Source: Kineosporia mesophila
GTDB lineage: Bacteria; Actinomycetota; Actinomycetes; Actinomycetales; Kineosporiaceae
NCBI RefSeq assembly: GCF_021129235.1
Contig: NZ_JAJOMA010000016.1
Span: forward strand, 1 to 64,000
Reading direction: 5' to 3'
DNA: 64,000 nt
Shown: one piece after another, positions 29,259 through 37,672 of the stretch
How positions within the stretch are numbered: position 1 is the stretch's first letter
Layout: each line of letters opens with the position of its first letter
Program-made: the position numbers and the translations under genes
Notes under the pieces: model-generated
What the model saw: the letters and a program-made list of their open reading frames with translations, nothing else
Database searches by the model: none
Told to the model about the DNA's origin: nothing

Positions 29259-30158
29259 ATGTCCGGATGGACCGCAGAAAGCATTCCCGGCCAGCACGGC
29301 CGCATCGCCGTCGTGACCGGCGCGAACTCGGGTGTCGGCCTGGTCACCGCCACTGAGCTGGCCCGGCACGGTGCCCACGTGGTGCTCGCCGTGCGTAATC
29401 TCCGGGCCGGTGAGGAGGCCGCGCGCCGGATCGGCGGGGATGTCGAGGTCCGCGAGCTCGACCTGGCCTCCCTGGCCTCGGTGCGGGCCTTCGCGCAGGG
29501 CCTGACCGCTGACCACCCGGCGATCGACCTGCTGGTCAACAACGCCGGGGTGGTGCTGCTCGGCGAGCGCCGCACCACGGCCGACGGCTTCGAGCTACAG
29601 ATCGGCACCAACCTGCTGGGCCACTTCGCCCTGACCGGTCTGCTGCTGGGCACCCTGCGGCCGGGAGCGCGGGTGGTGAACCTGAGCTCGATCACCCACA
29701 AGACCGCCCACCTGGACTTCGACGACCTGATGTCCGAGCGTGACTTCCGGGCCTCCCCCGCCTACGGCCGGTCCAAGCTCGCCACCACGGTCTTCGGCCT
29801 CGAACTGCATCGCCGTCTGGAGGCTGCGGGGTCGCCGGTCATCAGCGTGCTGGCCCATCCCGGTCTCACCCGTACCAACCTGACCCCGCGGGCGTGGGAA
29901 CACCTCGGCCGCCCCGGCCGCGTCCTCTCGTGGATCGGGCTGCTGGCCACCCAGCCGGTGGAGCAGGGAGCCCGGCCGCAGCTATGTGCCGCGACCGACC
30001 CGGGCGTGCAGGGTGGCCAGTTCTTCGGCCCGGCCCGGCTCTGGGAGACGCGGGGTCGGGTGACGCACGCCCGCCTCAGCCCGGAAGCCACCGATCCGGC
30101 CGTGGGACAGCGGCTCTGGGCCGCATCCGAAGAGCTGACGGGCGTCCGCTACCTCTGA
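29259..30158 (+). CDS. Short-chain dehydrogenase/reductase
   Basis: The 299-residue Rossmann protein has T-G-A-N-S-G-V-G (nucleotide loop), N-N-A-G, a catalytic Ser in NLSSITHKTA and Y-G-R-S-K. Overall it resembles the retinol-dehydrogenase/WWOX-like group of bacterial SDRs. The ATG at 29259 follows a GAGGAG ribosome site. It is divergent from a MmyB-type XRE regulator, which probably controls it. The gap has the small palindrome ACCTAGGT (29182-29189). Substrate unknown. Confidence 0.9.
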   Translation: MSGWTAESIPGQHGRIAVVTGANSGVGLVTATELARHGAHVVLAVRNLRAGEEAARRIGGDVEVRELDLASLASVRAFAQGLTADHPAIDLLVNNAGVVLLGERRTTADGFELQIGTNLLGHFALTGLLLGTLRPGARVVNLSSITHKTAHLDFDDLMSERDFRASPAYGRSKLATTVFGLELHRRLEAAGSPVISVLAHPGLTRTNLTPRAWEHLGRPGRVLSWIGLLATQPVEQGARPQLCAATDPGVQGGQFFGPARLWETRGRVTHARLSPEATDPAVGQRLWAASEELTGVRYL

Positions 30159-30685
30159 CGCCCGTCCTCCAGGTGCTTGTGGAAGATCAGGTAGTCGCAC
30201 GGGGTGGCCAGACGGGGGGCCAGGGCCGGGTAGTCGGTGGCGAAGTCGCCCGTGCGCACCAGTTCGTAGCCGGCGCGCAGGTACCAGGCGCGCAGGAAGG
30301 CCTTGTCCGGGTGCTCCCACTCGGTCGGGAAGAGCACCTCCAGCTGCATGGTGCTCAGGCCCCGCTCCCGGGCCCAGGTCTCGGCGAAGGTCATCAGCTC
30401 ACTGCCGATGCCCGTGCCGCGGTGCGCCGGGTGAGCGGCGAGCATGCCGAACTCGGCCTCGCCGGTCGGGAGCTGCTGCACGCGGACCGATCCCACGAAC
30501 ACTCCGTCACGGTGGGCGACGGCGATCTCGCCGGCCTCCATGAACGACCGGATCTGCGCGGGGTCGGTGCGGGGTGTGCCGTCGGCCCAGATGCCCTTCT
30601 CACCGGCCTCGTACACCTCGTTGACGAGGGCCGTGACCTCGGCGACGACGTCATCCTGCGGGGCTACGAACTCGATGACCATCAT
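30149..30685 (-). CDS. GNAT-family N-acetyltransferase
   Basis: The protein (178 residues from ATG 30685) has the acetyl-CoA site pattern A-A-H-P-A-H-R-G-T-G-I-G-S-E-L (Q/R-x-x-G-x-G/A) with the preceding strand EFGMLAAHP. A late AWYLRAGYELV segment is typical of GNAT. A GGAGG ribosome site lies five bases before ATG 30685, so this start is used over one 12 bases upstream. The acceptor is unknown. It follows the kinase gene on the same strand by 70 bases and overlaps the convergent SDR end by ten bases. Confidence 0.88.
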   Translation of the reverse strand: MMVIEFVAPQDDVVAEVTALVNEVYEAGEKGIWADGTPRTDPAQIRSFMEAGEIAVAHRDGVFVGSVRVQQLPTGEAEFGMLAAHPAHRGTGIGSELMTFAETWARERGLSTMQLEVLFPTEWEHPDKAFLRAWYLRAGYELVRTGDFATDYPALAPRLATPCDYLIFHKHLEDGRQR

Positions 30686-30755
30686 GGTGACCTCCACAGA
30701 CCGGGTCGGGACGGACGTCCACCCAGGGGATGTTCCCGGACCCGCACGCTACAAC

Positions 30756-32504
30756 CTACGGAATACGCCAGGACTGGTTCTGATTGCCCGCGCAGTCCCA
30801 GAGCATCAGTGCGGCACCACTCTGCGGCACGTCGGTCGGCGTGGTCAGGCAACGTCCCGACGCCGCGTTCTGCAGCATGCTGTGCCCGTACCCGTCGTCC
30901 CCGTTCGCCTGGAAGATCTGGGCCGGCGTGCTGTTACAGCCCCAGACCTGGACCTGGTGACCGTTGCTCACATCACCCGCTCCCACGTCGAGGCACATAC
31001 CCTGCGCCGACAGGGCCCCCTCGGCCGTGTAGCTCCAGCGCTGCGCCGGTGACCCGTCGCAGGGCTGCATCGTGGGCAGATCACCGTTCGTCCGCGTGCC
31101 CGGGACCGCCACGCACACATCGCCCGGGCCGGTCAGGGTCTGCATGGCCTTCTGCTTGGCCTCCGCCTGGGCCTTCAGCTCGGCGGCCCGCTGCTCCCTC
31201 GCCTTCTGCCGGGCCGCCTTCCGCTTCTCCGCCTTCTCCCGCGCCGCCTTCTCCCGCGCGGCTTCCTCGGCCTCGGCCTCCGCGGTCTCCTCGACCGGGG
31301 CCGTCTCCTCGGCCGCCGTCTCCTCGGCGGCCGCCGCGTCCGGCGTCGAGATCGCGACCGGGGTCAGGTCCGGCTCCTTGCCACCGACCAGGTTCATCGC
31401 GGCAACCACTCCGACGATGACCAGCAGCACCGCGCCGACCGCCATCAGCGGGCCGTTCCGGAACCAGCTGCTCGGCTCCTCGAACTCCGCCGGCCGGGAA
31501 CGGGTCTGCCGCCAGTCCTCGGAGGGGGAGGCGGCCCGGGGGGCCCGGTCGTACGGCATCGCCGCGGGAGCCATCACCTCGGTGCGGTCCGGCCCGTAAT
31601 CCGGCGTGTATTCCGGGACGCGGGCGGGCACCTGGGCAGGAGCTCCGGACGAGGACGGAATGGAAGCAAGAAGGCTCTGGTAGGAAGGGTTCTCGATCAG
31701 CGATGTCTCCGGTCGGCAATGCGCCACGATCTGCCCGGCGCCGGGTCGCGAGCCGGGTTCGGCGGCGCTGCAGGCCCTGATCAGGGCGGCGAGATCCCCG
31801 GGTACCCCGTCCACGTCGACGTCGCCGCTCAGGCTGCGCTGACTGATCATGAAACCGCTGCCCCGGCCGTAGGGAGCTCTGCCCGTCGCGGCCGCCGCCA
31901 TCGTGGCGCCCAGCGCGAAGATGTCGGCCGCCGGTCCGGTCTCGTGACCGGACAGCGCCTCCGGGGCGGTGTATCCCGGCGTGCCGATCGCCATGCCGAC
32001 CTGCGTGACACCCGGCTGATCCGGGTCCCGGGCGATCCCGAAGTCGATCAGCTGCGGACCGGTGACGGAGAGGATGATGTTCTGCGGCTTCAGGTCCCGA
32101 TGAGACACGCGATGTGCGTGGATGTCGGCCAGCCCTTCGGCCAGGGCCGCGAACAGCCCCCGGCAGACGTCCGGGTCCAGCGCCCCGTGTTCCTCGATCA
32201 CCGCGGAAAGCGTCGGCCCCGGAACGTACTCCGTCGCCAGCCAGTACGGCGCCCGCTGCACGCCGGAATCGATCAGCGCCGCGGTGAAGGCGTTACGCAC
32301 CGTGCCGAGGATCTCCACCTCCCGCCGGAAGCGGGCCAGGCTCTCCGGGTGACGCTCGAATTCTCCGGCGATCACTTTGACCGCGACCGGGCGGCCCCCG
32401 GCGGTACGCCCGAGATAGACGCGGCCCATACCGCCCTGCCCCAGACGCCCGGCGAGACGGTACGGACCGACCGAGTCCGGATCGGACGCTTCCAACGGGT
32501 ACAC
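30756..32504 (-). CDS. Membrane Ser/Thr protein kinase with extracellular ricin-type lectin domain
   Basis: The 582-residue protein begins with a Hanks-type kinase domain (about 10-270): GRLGQGGMGRVYLG, VAVKVI, HRDLKPQNI, DFGIARD and an APEALSG loop. A disordered segment follows, then one membrane helix (about 351-373). Next is an extracellular Ala/Glu/Lys-rich coiled coil and a ricin B-type beta-trefoil (about 455-582) with Q-x-W-like repeats (QRWS, QSWRIP). It would phosphorylate cytoplasmic proteins in response to extracellular sugars or cell-wall material. The GTG at 32504 follows GAGGGGC. The upstream frame extension is not coding. Confidence 0.92.
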   Translation of the reverse strand: MYPLEASDPDSVGPYRLAGRLGQGGMGRVYLGRTAGGRPVAVKVIAGEFERHPESLARFRREVEILGTVRNAFTAALIDSGVQRAPYWLATEYVPGPTLSAVIEEHGALDPDVCRGLFAALAEGLADIHAHRVSHRDLKPQNIILSVTGPQLIDFGIARDPDQPGVTQVGMAIGTPGYTAPEALSGHETGPAADIFALGATMAAAATGRAPYGRGSGFMISQRSLSGDVDVDGVPGDLAALIRACSAAEPGSRPGAGQIVAHCRPETSLIENPSYQSLLASIPSSSGAPAQVPARVPEYTPDYGPDRTEVMAPAAMPYDRAPRAASPSEDWRQTRSRPAEFEEPSSWFRNGPLMAVGAVLLVIVGVVAAMNLVGGKEPDLTPVAISTPDAAAAEETAAEETAPVEETAEAEAEEAAREKAAREKAEKRKAARQKAREQRAAELKAQAEAKQKAMQTLTGPGDVCVAVPGTRTNGDLPTMQPCDGSPAQRWSYTAEGALSAQGMCLDVGAGDVSNGHQVQVWGCNSTPAQIFQANGDDGYGHSMLQNAASGRCLTTPTDVPQSGAALMLWDCAGNQNQSWRIP

Positions 32505-32813
32505 GACTTCGCCCCTCGCCACAGACCACACGGAACAAACGCCACCATTCGTACCAGTTCCCGCGACCGGCCGGGACCGAAGACCGGGCCTGTGACCCCG
32601 GCAAGGATCACTTTCTTCCCCGCGGGGCAGCGATCGGATGCTTCTGGTGATCACCCGATGATTCCCCGTGCCCGACGCGGGAGAGCCGGAGCTGCGCGGC
32701 CTCCCGTTCGGCGCTACGTCAAGAACTCCGTACCTGCGACCGAGGTCCGGCTGCCACCGGATGTAACCCTCGAAATCAGGCACGGGCCCCGGAGTTGTGA
32801 TGGAGGAACCCAC
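32505..32813. other. Intergenic region between divergent kinase and paaK genes
   Basis: About 310 bases with no convincing reading frame. It must hold both promoters. A GGAGG ribosome site lies just before paaK. No clear palindrome like the PaaR-type site before paaA was found. Confidence 0.5.
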
Positions 32814-34121
32814 ATGCTGGATCTGAGTCCCCGCAATGGCGACCTCGAGGCGATCGAGACCGCCTCGGTGGACGAGCTCAGGGCCCTGCAGATCGGGCGT
32901 CTGCGGTGGAGTATGCGTCACGCCTACGACCACGTGGCCCACTACCGGGCCGCGTTCGAGGCGGTGGGCGCGCATCCCGACGACCTGCACGAGCTCTCCG
33001 ACCTGGCCAGACTGCCGTTCACCACGAAGGAGGACCTGCGGCGGAACTATCCCTTCGGGATGTTCGCGGTGCCCCGGGAGGACGTCGTGCGCGTGCATGC
33101 GTCGAGCGGCACCACGGGACGCCCCACGGTGGTCGGGTACACGAAGGACGACCTGGGCATGTGGGCGGACGTGGTGGCCCGCTCGATCCGCGCCGCGGGC
33201 GGCCGGCGCGGCATGGTGCTGCACAACGCCTACGGCTACGGGCTGTTCACCGGCGGTCTGGGAGCGCACGCCGGGGCCGAACGGCTGGGCTGCACCGTCG
33301 TCCCGGTCTCCGGCGGCATGACCGAGCGTCAGGTGCAGCTGATCCAGGACTTCCGGCCCGACATCATCATGGTGACCCCCTCGTACATGCTCAACGTGAT
33401 CGACGAGATGGAACGTCAGGGCATCCGGCCCCGCTCCACCTCGCTGAAGATCGGGATCTTCGGCGCCGAGCCGTGGACCAACGAGCTGCGCCGCGAGATG
33501 GAGCAGCGGCTCGACCTGCACGCCGTGGACATCTACGGCCTGTCCGAGGTGATCGGGCCCGGCGTGGCCAGCGAGTGCGTCGAGACCAAGGACGGGCTGC
33601 ACGTCTGGGAGGACCACTTCTACCCCGAGGTGGTCGACCCCGTCACCGGTGACGTGCTGCCCGACGGCGCCGAGGGCGAGCTGGTCCTCACCTCGCTGAC
33701 CAAGCAGGCCATGCCGGTCGTCCGCTACCGCACGCGTGACCTCACCCGCCTGCTGCCCGGCACCGCCCGCACGATGCGCCGCCTGGAGAAGATCACCGGC
33801 CGCAGCGACGACATGATCATCCTGCGCGGCGTGAACCTCTTCCCGAGCCAGCTGGAGGAGCTGATCCTCGGCCTGCCCGCCCTCAGCCCCCACTTCCAGT
33901 GCGTGCTCGACCGGCGCGGCCACCTCGACTCACTGACGGTGCGTGTGGAACGCCGCGAGAACAGCACCCCGCAGGCCGCCACCACCGCGGGCGAGGCCCT
34001 GCGCCGGCTGGTGAAGGCCCGGATCGGTGTCTCGATCGAGGTCGATGTGATGGATCCGCACACCATCGAGCGCTCGGTGGGCAAGATGCGCCGCCTGGTA
34101 GATCACCGCCCTCACCGCTGA
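32814..34121 (+). CDS. paaK: Phenylacetate-CoA ligase
   Basis: Activates phenylacetate with ATP and CoA, the entry step of the pathway encoded at 14.5-22.2 kb. The 435-residue length is normal. Adenylate-forming motifs are intact: H-A-S-S-G-T-T-G-R-P-T, IFGAEPWTNELR, DIYGLSEVIGPGVASEC, and the C-terminal lid RSDDMIILRGVNLFPSQ. A GGAGG ribosome site precedes the ATG. It lies 10.6 kb from the end of the main paa cluster and has no paa gene beside it. Confidence 0.95.
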   Translation: MLDLSPRNGDLEAIETASVDELRALQIGRLRWSMRHAYDHVAHYRAAFEAVGAHPDDLHELSDLARLPFTTKEDLRRNYPFGMFAVPREDVVRVHASSGTTGRPTVVGYTKDDLGMWADVVARSIRAAGGRRGMVLHNAYGYGLFTGGLGAHAGAERLGCTVVPVSGGMTERQVQLIQDFRPDIIMVTPSYMLNVIDEMERQGIRPRSTSLKIGIFGAEPWTNELRREMEQRLDLHAVDIYGLSEVIGPGVASECVETKDGLHVWEDHFYPEVVDPVTGDVLPDGAEGELVLTSLTKQAMPVVRYRTRDLTRLLPGTARTMRRLEKITGRSDDMIILRGVNLFPSQLEELILGLPALSPHFQCVLDRRGHLDSLTVRVERRENSTPQAATTAGEALRRLVKARIGVSIEVDVMDPHTIERSVGKMRRLVDHRPHR

Positions 34122-34204
34122 CATCGCTGGTCAGAGGCCTCCGTCCCAGCCCACTGAAGGCCGATTCGGAGCATCGGGTCCGGCGGTGCTAGTCTTTTCT
34201 CGTT

Positions 34205-34278
34205 GGGGCTATAGCGCAGTCTGGTAGCGCACCTCGTTCGCATCGAGGGGGTCTAGGGTTCAAATCCCTATAGCTCCA
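34205..34278 (+). tRNA. tRNA-Ala, anticodon CGC
   Basis: The 74-base cloverleaf has the acceptor stem GGGGCTA/TAGCTCC with the G3-U70 pair that is the alanine identity element. The anticodon arm is CCTCG-TTCGCAT-CGAGG (anticodon CGC), and the T arm is TAGGG-TTCAAAT-CCCTA. The 3' CCA is not fully encoded (A then CC). A hairpin terminator follows seven bases later. Confidence 0.95.
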
Positions 34279-34284
34279 CCGCAG

Positions 34285-34324
34285 GTCAGGGGCGGTTTCC
34301 CACTCTCGGGAAGCCGCCCCTGAC
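34285..34324 (+). terminator. Terminator after tRNA-Ala
   Basis: Two 17-base arms (GTCAGGGGCGGTTTCCC and its near complement, one G-U pair) enclose a 6-base loop, followed by GGCTTTG. It lies immediately downstream of the tRNA. Confidence 0.85.
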
Positions 34325-34362
34325 GGCTTTGTACAGCACCGCACCCATGAAGGGCAGACAAG

Positions 34363-34569
34363 ATGTCAGCTCAGGTAACTCTCGGCTTCGGCGCGTTCTT
34401 CGCGGTGCTGACGGTCGTACGCCTCAGCGACCTGCTGAGCGGAAGCTCCGACGCGAACATCTGGAGCTGGCTCGTGGTCGTCGTGACCGCCACCACGGCG
34501 GGCCTGGCCTTCTGGAGCGGCTACGAGTCGTGGAAGAAGGAGAAGCGGGAGAAGCAGCAGGCCCCCTGA
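34363..34569 (+). CDS. Small two-span membrane protein, 68 aa
   Basis: The protein has two hydrophobic helices (about residues 7-26 and 32-52) and a strongly basic C-terminal tail ESWKKEKREKQQ. This predicts a small inner-membrane hairpin with the tail in the cytoplasm. It is not assigned to a family. It lies between the tRNA terminator and hipA (convergent), and its start has only a weak ribosome site. Confidence 0.55.
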   Translation: MSAQVTLGFGAFFAVLTVVRLSDLLSGSSDANIWSWLVVVVTATTAGLAFWSGYESWKKEKREKQQAP

Positions 34570-34592
34570 CCGGAAGCCGAGCGTCCTGCGGC

Positions 34593-35849
34593 TCAGGCGT
34601 TGTCGTAGAAGATGTATGGGTTGAGAAATTCACGGCCCCACAGACTCGCCCTCTCGGCACCGGTCAGTAGCGCCTCGTCGCTTACCTCGTCCCAGGTCTT
34701 CTCAATCGTCGAGACGGTGTGATCGATGATGTCGTCCGCGTCGGAAGAGCTCAGATGGAACTCCGGTGCGACCTGACGACAGAGACGCAGCTGGCTCGCT
34801 CTCTCTCCGTTCGAGGTGATCCCGATGGCATGCGTGGCGACCTGTGTGGAGCGGGGCTGTGGGGCGAGATCGTAAGCCGGCGTGAGTGTCGCGTTCGCCC
34901 CGTCCCAGAAGACAGCATGGTTGCGCAGATGGTCATCCGTATTGCCGACACAGACGTTGAACACGAGACGTAGGTACAGCTCTTGCAAGGTGTCGTCGGG
35001 CGCCGTCCACGCACCGGCCCGCACCACGCGGGCGATCTCGGCGTAGCTACTGTGCCGTGACTCCATCTCGGACAGGCCGAGGACCGTCAGTGCTGACAGG
35101 ACCAGGCGCCGGGTGCCATTCCCGGGCCTGTCGAAGCGCTCGACGAGAAGCACATCCTTGCCATTGACCGTTCGCAGGGCGACTGGGGCGACATCGACAC
35201 CGACCCGGGCCGCCATCAGCATGGAAGCGGCCTCGGCCTTGACCACCGGTCGCGTGTCGGTGGTCGAGGAGAACTTGGCGATCAGATGTCGATCCCCGTC
35301 CGACAGCAAGGCCTTGGGACGGGCACCTCCGATGGACGTGCCGTGTCCAGCCGCCGCGAGAAGCCCTTCAGGCAGGCTCTGTCCAGCTTCGATCAACTCG
35401 GCGGCCTCGATGAGCTGATCGAGTGTGGCTCCCTCTCCACGATGCTCATACCGGGTCGGCGAATCCTGGAAGTCCAAGGCCCCGATACGGTCGCTCCCGC
35501 TGCCGGCCAGGTAGGTCAACTCGGAGAGCTCAGCTTCCGGATTGCCCGCCAGCCTGAGGTTGATGACCCTCCGCCCCCACGCATCCGGAGCAGCGTCTCG
35601 CAGACAGCTATGCATCGGCAGAGGACTGCGGCGCCTCCCGAGCGCATCAGCAGGGGGCCAGCCACTGCCTGTGGGATCGAAAGTGCCGGTCCCTATGGGT
35701 AGTTCGGAGCCGAACAGGGAGATCGCGCGCTCCCGCTCGCGATAGCTGCGCGCGTAGGTGAACAGCAGCACTTCCTGCCCTTGAAACGTCGCCCCGCTCC
35801 GGTTCACAGAGCCGGCGACGACCGGTTCAGTCGCACCCGGCAACCACAC
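34593..35849 (-). CDS. hipA: HipA-family Ser/Thr kinase toxin
   Basis: The 418-residue protein has the HipA N-terminal subdomain and the kinase core motifs. These are the ATP-loop-like T-S-I-G-G-A-R-P-K-A, catalytic N-T-D-D-H-L-R-N-H and Mg-binding Y-D-L-A-P. Known HipA kinases phosphorylate glutamyl-tRNA synthetase or related targets, and this activity is blocked by HipB. The GTG at 35849 is the first possible start after an in-frame stop; the ribosome site (GGGAG) is 15 bases away. It lies 25 bases after hipB. All key residues are present, so it is probably functional. Confidence 0.9.
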   Translation of the reverse strand: MWLPGATEPVVAGSVNRSGATFQGQEVLLFTYARSYRERERAISLFGSELPIGTGTFDPTGSGWPPADALGRRRSPLPMHSCLRDAAPDAWGRRVINLRLAGNPEAELSELTYLAGSGSDRIGALDFQDSPTRYEHRGEGATLDQLIEAAELIEAGQSLPEGLLAAAGHGTSIGGARPKALLSDGDRHLIAKFSSTTDTRPVVKAEAASMLMAARVGVDVAPVALRTVNGKDVLLVERFDRPGNGTRRLVLSALTVLGLSEMESRHSSYAEIARVVRAGAWTAPDDTLQELYLRLVFNVCVGNTDDHLRNHAVFWDGANATLTPAYDLAPQPRSTQVATHAIGITSNGERASQLRLCRQVAPEFHLSSSDADDIIDHTVSTIEKTWDEVSDEALLTGAERASLWGREFLNPYIFYDNA

Positions 35850-35874
35850 CCAGACGAAGAGCTACTCCCGGGAC

Positions 35875-36207
35875 CTAGAAGTCGTCACTGATCTGGACCC
35901 TTTCGCGGCGGATCCGGGCAGGCAGGAGAGCGAGTCGCCGGCGTTCGCCAATGGCCAGGTCTTCCAGATCGGCTGGGTCGACGCTGAACAGCGGGACCCC
36001 GCAGAGCACGGCGGCCTCGAACACAGTGCCGATGGCGGTGCCCGGAACCCCGCGCTCGATCTTGCCGACCAACGGAGCGCTTACCCCCAGCCGCTCGGCC
36101 AGGTCGGCAGCCGTCCAGCCACGCTCACGCCTGGCCACGGCAATCTGCGCACCGAACGCCGCCAGAGCATGCTCGGTGGTCGGTAGATACGACCTGGCCT
36201 TCTTCAC
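35875..36207 (-). CDS. hipB: HipB-like XRE antitoxin
   Basis: The 110-residue protein has one XRE helix-turn-helix (about 20-75, GWTAADLAERLGVSAPLVGKIERG), followed by a charged tail (RRERVQISDDF). It should bind and inhibit the downstream HipA and repress its own promoter. A 36-base symmetric element lies 11 bases upstream of its start, as expected for autoregulation. Confidence 0.88.
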   Translation of the reverse strand: MKKARSYLPTTEHALAAFGAQIAVARRERGWTAADLAERLGVSAPLVGKIERGVPGTAIGTVFEAAVLCGVPLFSVDPADLEDLAIGERRRLALLPARIRRERVQISDDF

Positions 36208-36217
36208 CCGACCTCGC

Positions 36218-36253
36218 TTAAAACAACTTTTAGAGCTCTAACTGCCGTTTTAA
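36218..36253. promoter_or_regulatory. Candidate HipB operator: two concentric inverted repeats
   Basis: The perfect palindrome TTAGAGCTCTAA (36230-36241) is flanked at equal 5-base distances by TTAAAAC (36218-36224) and its complement GTTTTAA (36247-36253). Both repeats share one centre at 36235.5. The A/T content is far above background. Its position just before hipB fits an autorepressor site. Confidence 0.65.
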
Positions 36254-36316
36254 CGACGGTACGACCTCCATGGTCAGATGCAAGACCGTAAGCCCTCAGC
36301 TCGCCGAAGAGCCGGG

Positions 36317-36526
36317 TCAGCGGTTCGCGAGGTGAGTGAACTCGCCCCGGCGAGCGCCTTCCAGCCACGAGGCGATCGCCCGCGGAGCCAGGGTCAGGGT
36401 CGGCCCTTCACCTCGGTCCTTGGTGTCGCGGATCTCGATCGCGCCCCGATGACGACGCATCTCGACGCAGTTGCCGTTCGCATCGCTGGCGGTCGCCTTG
36501 ACCCAGGGGGTATCCATCATGGTCAC
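36317..36526 (-). CDS. DUF397 domain protein
   Basis: The 69-residue protein shows the DUF397 pattern: W-V-K-A-x-A-S-D-A-N-G-N-C-V-E at the N-terminus, then I-R-D-T-K-D and W-L-E-G-A-R-R-G-E-F near the end. DUF397 proteins are small partners of Scr1-type XRE regulators and act as morphogen or antitoxin-like factors in actinomycetes. The GTG start overlaps the stop of the preceding XRE gene in a GTGA, so the two are translationally coupled. Confidence 0.88.
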   Translation of the reverse strand: MTMMDTPWVKATASDANGNCVEMRRHRGAIEIRDTKDRGEGPTLTLAPRAIASWLEGARRGEFTHLANR

Positions 36527-37407
36527 GTCACGAACTCCTTGATCGGGACAGAATTACTCATAATGATGCCCCACCGCTCCTCGAAGTCGGAAAGCACTTG
36601 AGGATCTTCACTGCACTCGGCTCCCTGGTAGCCCTCGGCATAGGAGAACGGGGGCTCCGACGCCTCCACCGGGAAATTGAGCAGGGTGAACTCTCCTCGC
36701 CCGCCGGGATGCGCACCAGCCGAAGCAGGCCGGACAAGGACGTCCGTGTGGTCGGTCGCATGCTGGGCCAGGAGGTACGCAATTTGTTCTTCCATCACTT
36801 CCGACCCACCGACCTGAAGCTGAAGGGCCGCCTCCGAAAGCACAGCGATACAGCGTTTTCTCTGCGCTTCGCGAACGGCCTGCCGCCCGGCCCGCACGTC
36901 GGCCTGCCGTTCGGCGTTCCTGGTCGTGAGCCCCGGAGCTACTTCGAAGATCGCCCGCTGGTAGGCCGCCGTCTGCAACAGCCCCGGAACCAGGATCGGC
37001 GCGAAGATACGGATGCGGCAGGCGATTTCTTCGAGCTCGAGCATCGTCGTGAAGCCCGGCGTATACCCTAGGCTGCCGATCTCCTGCTCGTACCAGGTGG
37101 GCCGGGCCCCGTCATGCGCCCGGGTCGCCAGATCGATCATGCGGTCGGCCAGCTCCCGCTCGACCCCGAGCTTCTGGCAGATCCAGGCCACGGTCGAATC
37201 TTTCGGCAGAGCCTGGCGCTTGCGCCAGCGGTCCCACGAGGAACGCCGGGCCAGCCCCATCCCGGCCAGTTGTTCGTAGGTCTTCCCCGAGTCCAGGCGG
37301 ACCTTCTCCAGATGCCGGGACAGCGCTCGACGCGCACTCCCGACCCTTCTCGCTACGGCCGCTGCCTCGACAGCGCCCCCCGTTCCCATCCCCGTCATGC
37401 CGATCAA
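36523..37407 (-). CDS. XRE regulator of the Scr1/DUF5753 type
   Basis: The 294-residue protein has an N-terminal DNA-binding region (about 25-85, KTYEQLAGMGLARRSSWDRWRKRQ). A DUF5753 domain follows, with the typical WYEQEIGSLGYTPGFTTM ... RIFAPILVPGLLQTAAYQRAIF and SYAEGYQGAE segments. It is paired with the DUF397 gene downstream, as in the many Scr1/Scr2-like pairs of actinomycetes. The exact start among several Met codons in the first 15 residues is uncertain. Confidence 0.85.
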   Translation of the reverse strand: MIGMTGMGTGGAVEAAAVARRVGSARRALSRHLEKVRLDSGKTYEQLAGMGLARRSSWDRWRKRQALPKDSTVAWICQKLGVERELADRMIDLATRAHDGARPTWYEQEIGSLGYTPGFTTMLELEEIACRIRIFAPILVPGLLQTAAYQRAIFEVAPGLTTRNAERQADVRAGRQAVREAQRKRCIAVLSEAALQLQVGGSEVMEEQIAYLLAQHATDHTDVLVRPASAGAHPGGRGEFTLLNFPVEASEPPFSYAEGYQGAECSEDPQVLSDFEERWGIIMSNSVPIKEFVT

Positions 37408-37571
37408 GCGTAGGCGAAAATCGCGATTTCCCCCATTGGGCGCAGAAGGATCCGTATCGCGAAAGACGTCCCGTGCGGTGCGGCACCTGATGGGACAGTG
37501 ACAGATTCAGAGCCCTCTCGGCATCGTAGGACGCAGGCCGGCAACCATCGGGACCGATGGGCCGGCCGGAA

Positions 37572-37636
37572 GGACGGCCCGGCGTCGCCCCGCCCCTTCC
37601 CGGGCGGAGCCGCAACGGGGAAGCGCCGGGCCGTCC
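37572..37636 (+). promoter_or_regulatory. Structured leader before a hypothetical gene
   Basis: GGACGGCCCGGCG (37572-37584) and its exact complement (37624-37636) flank a 39-base interior that contains a second small hairpin CCGCCC-CTTCCC-GGGCGG. It ends 20 bases before a GGGAGGAC ribosome site. It could be an attenuator, a regulator-binding RNA or a terminator of an upstream transcript. Confidence 0.4.
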
Positions 37637-37672
37637 GGCTCCATAGCTTCTTCCGCGGGAGGACTTTCCGTC

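Noticed and set aside
32505-33923. N-terminal extension of the Ser/Thr kinase to a 1055-residue protein
   Set aside because: The extension is antisense to paaK. A GAGGGGC site before GTG 32504 gives the normal kinase start.
34205-34600. tRNA-Ala as an attachment site for an integrated element carrying hipBA
   Set aside because: No integrase gene and no repeat of the tRNA 3' end was seen downstream, so integration is not supported.
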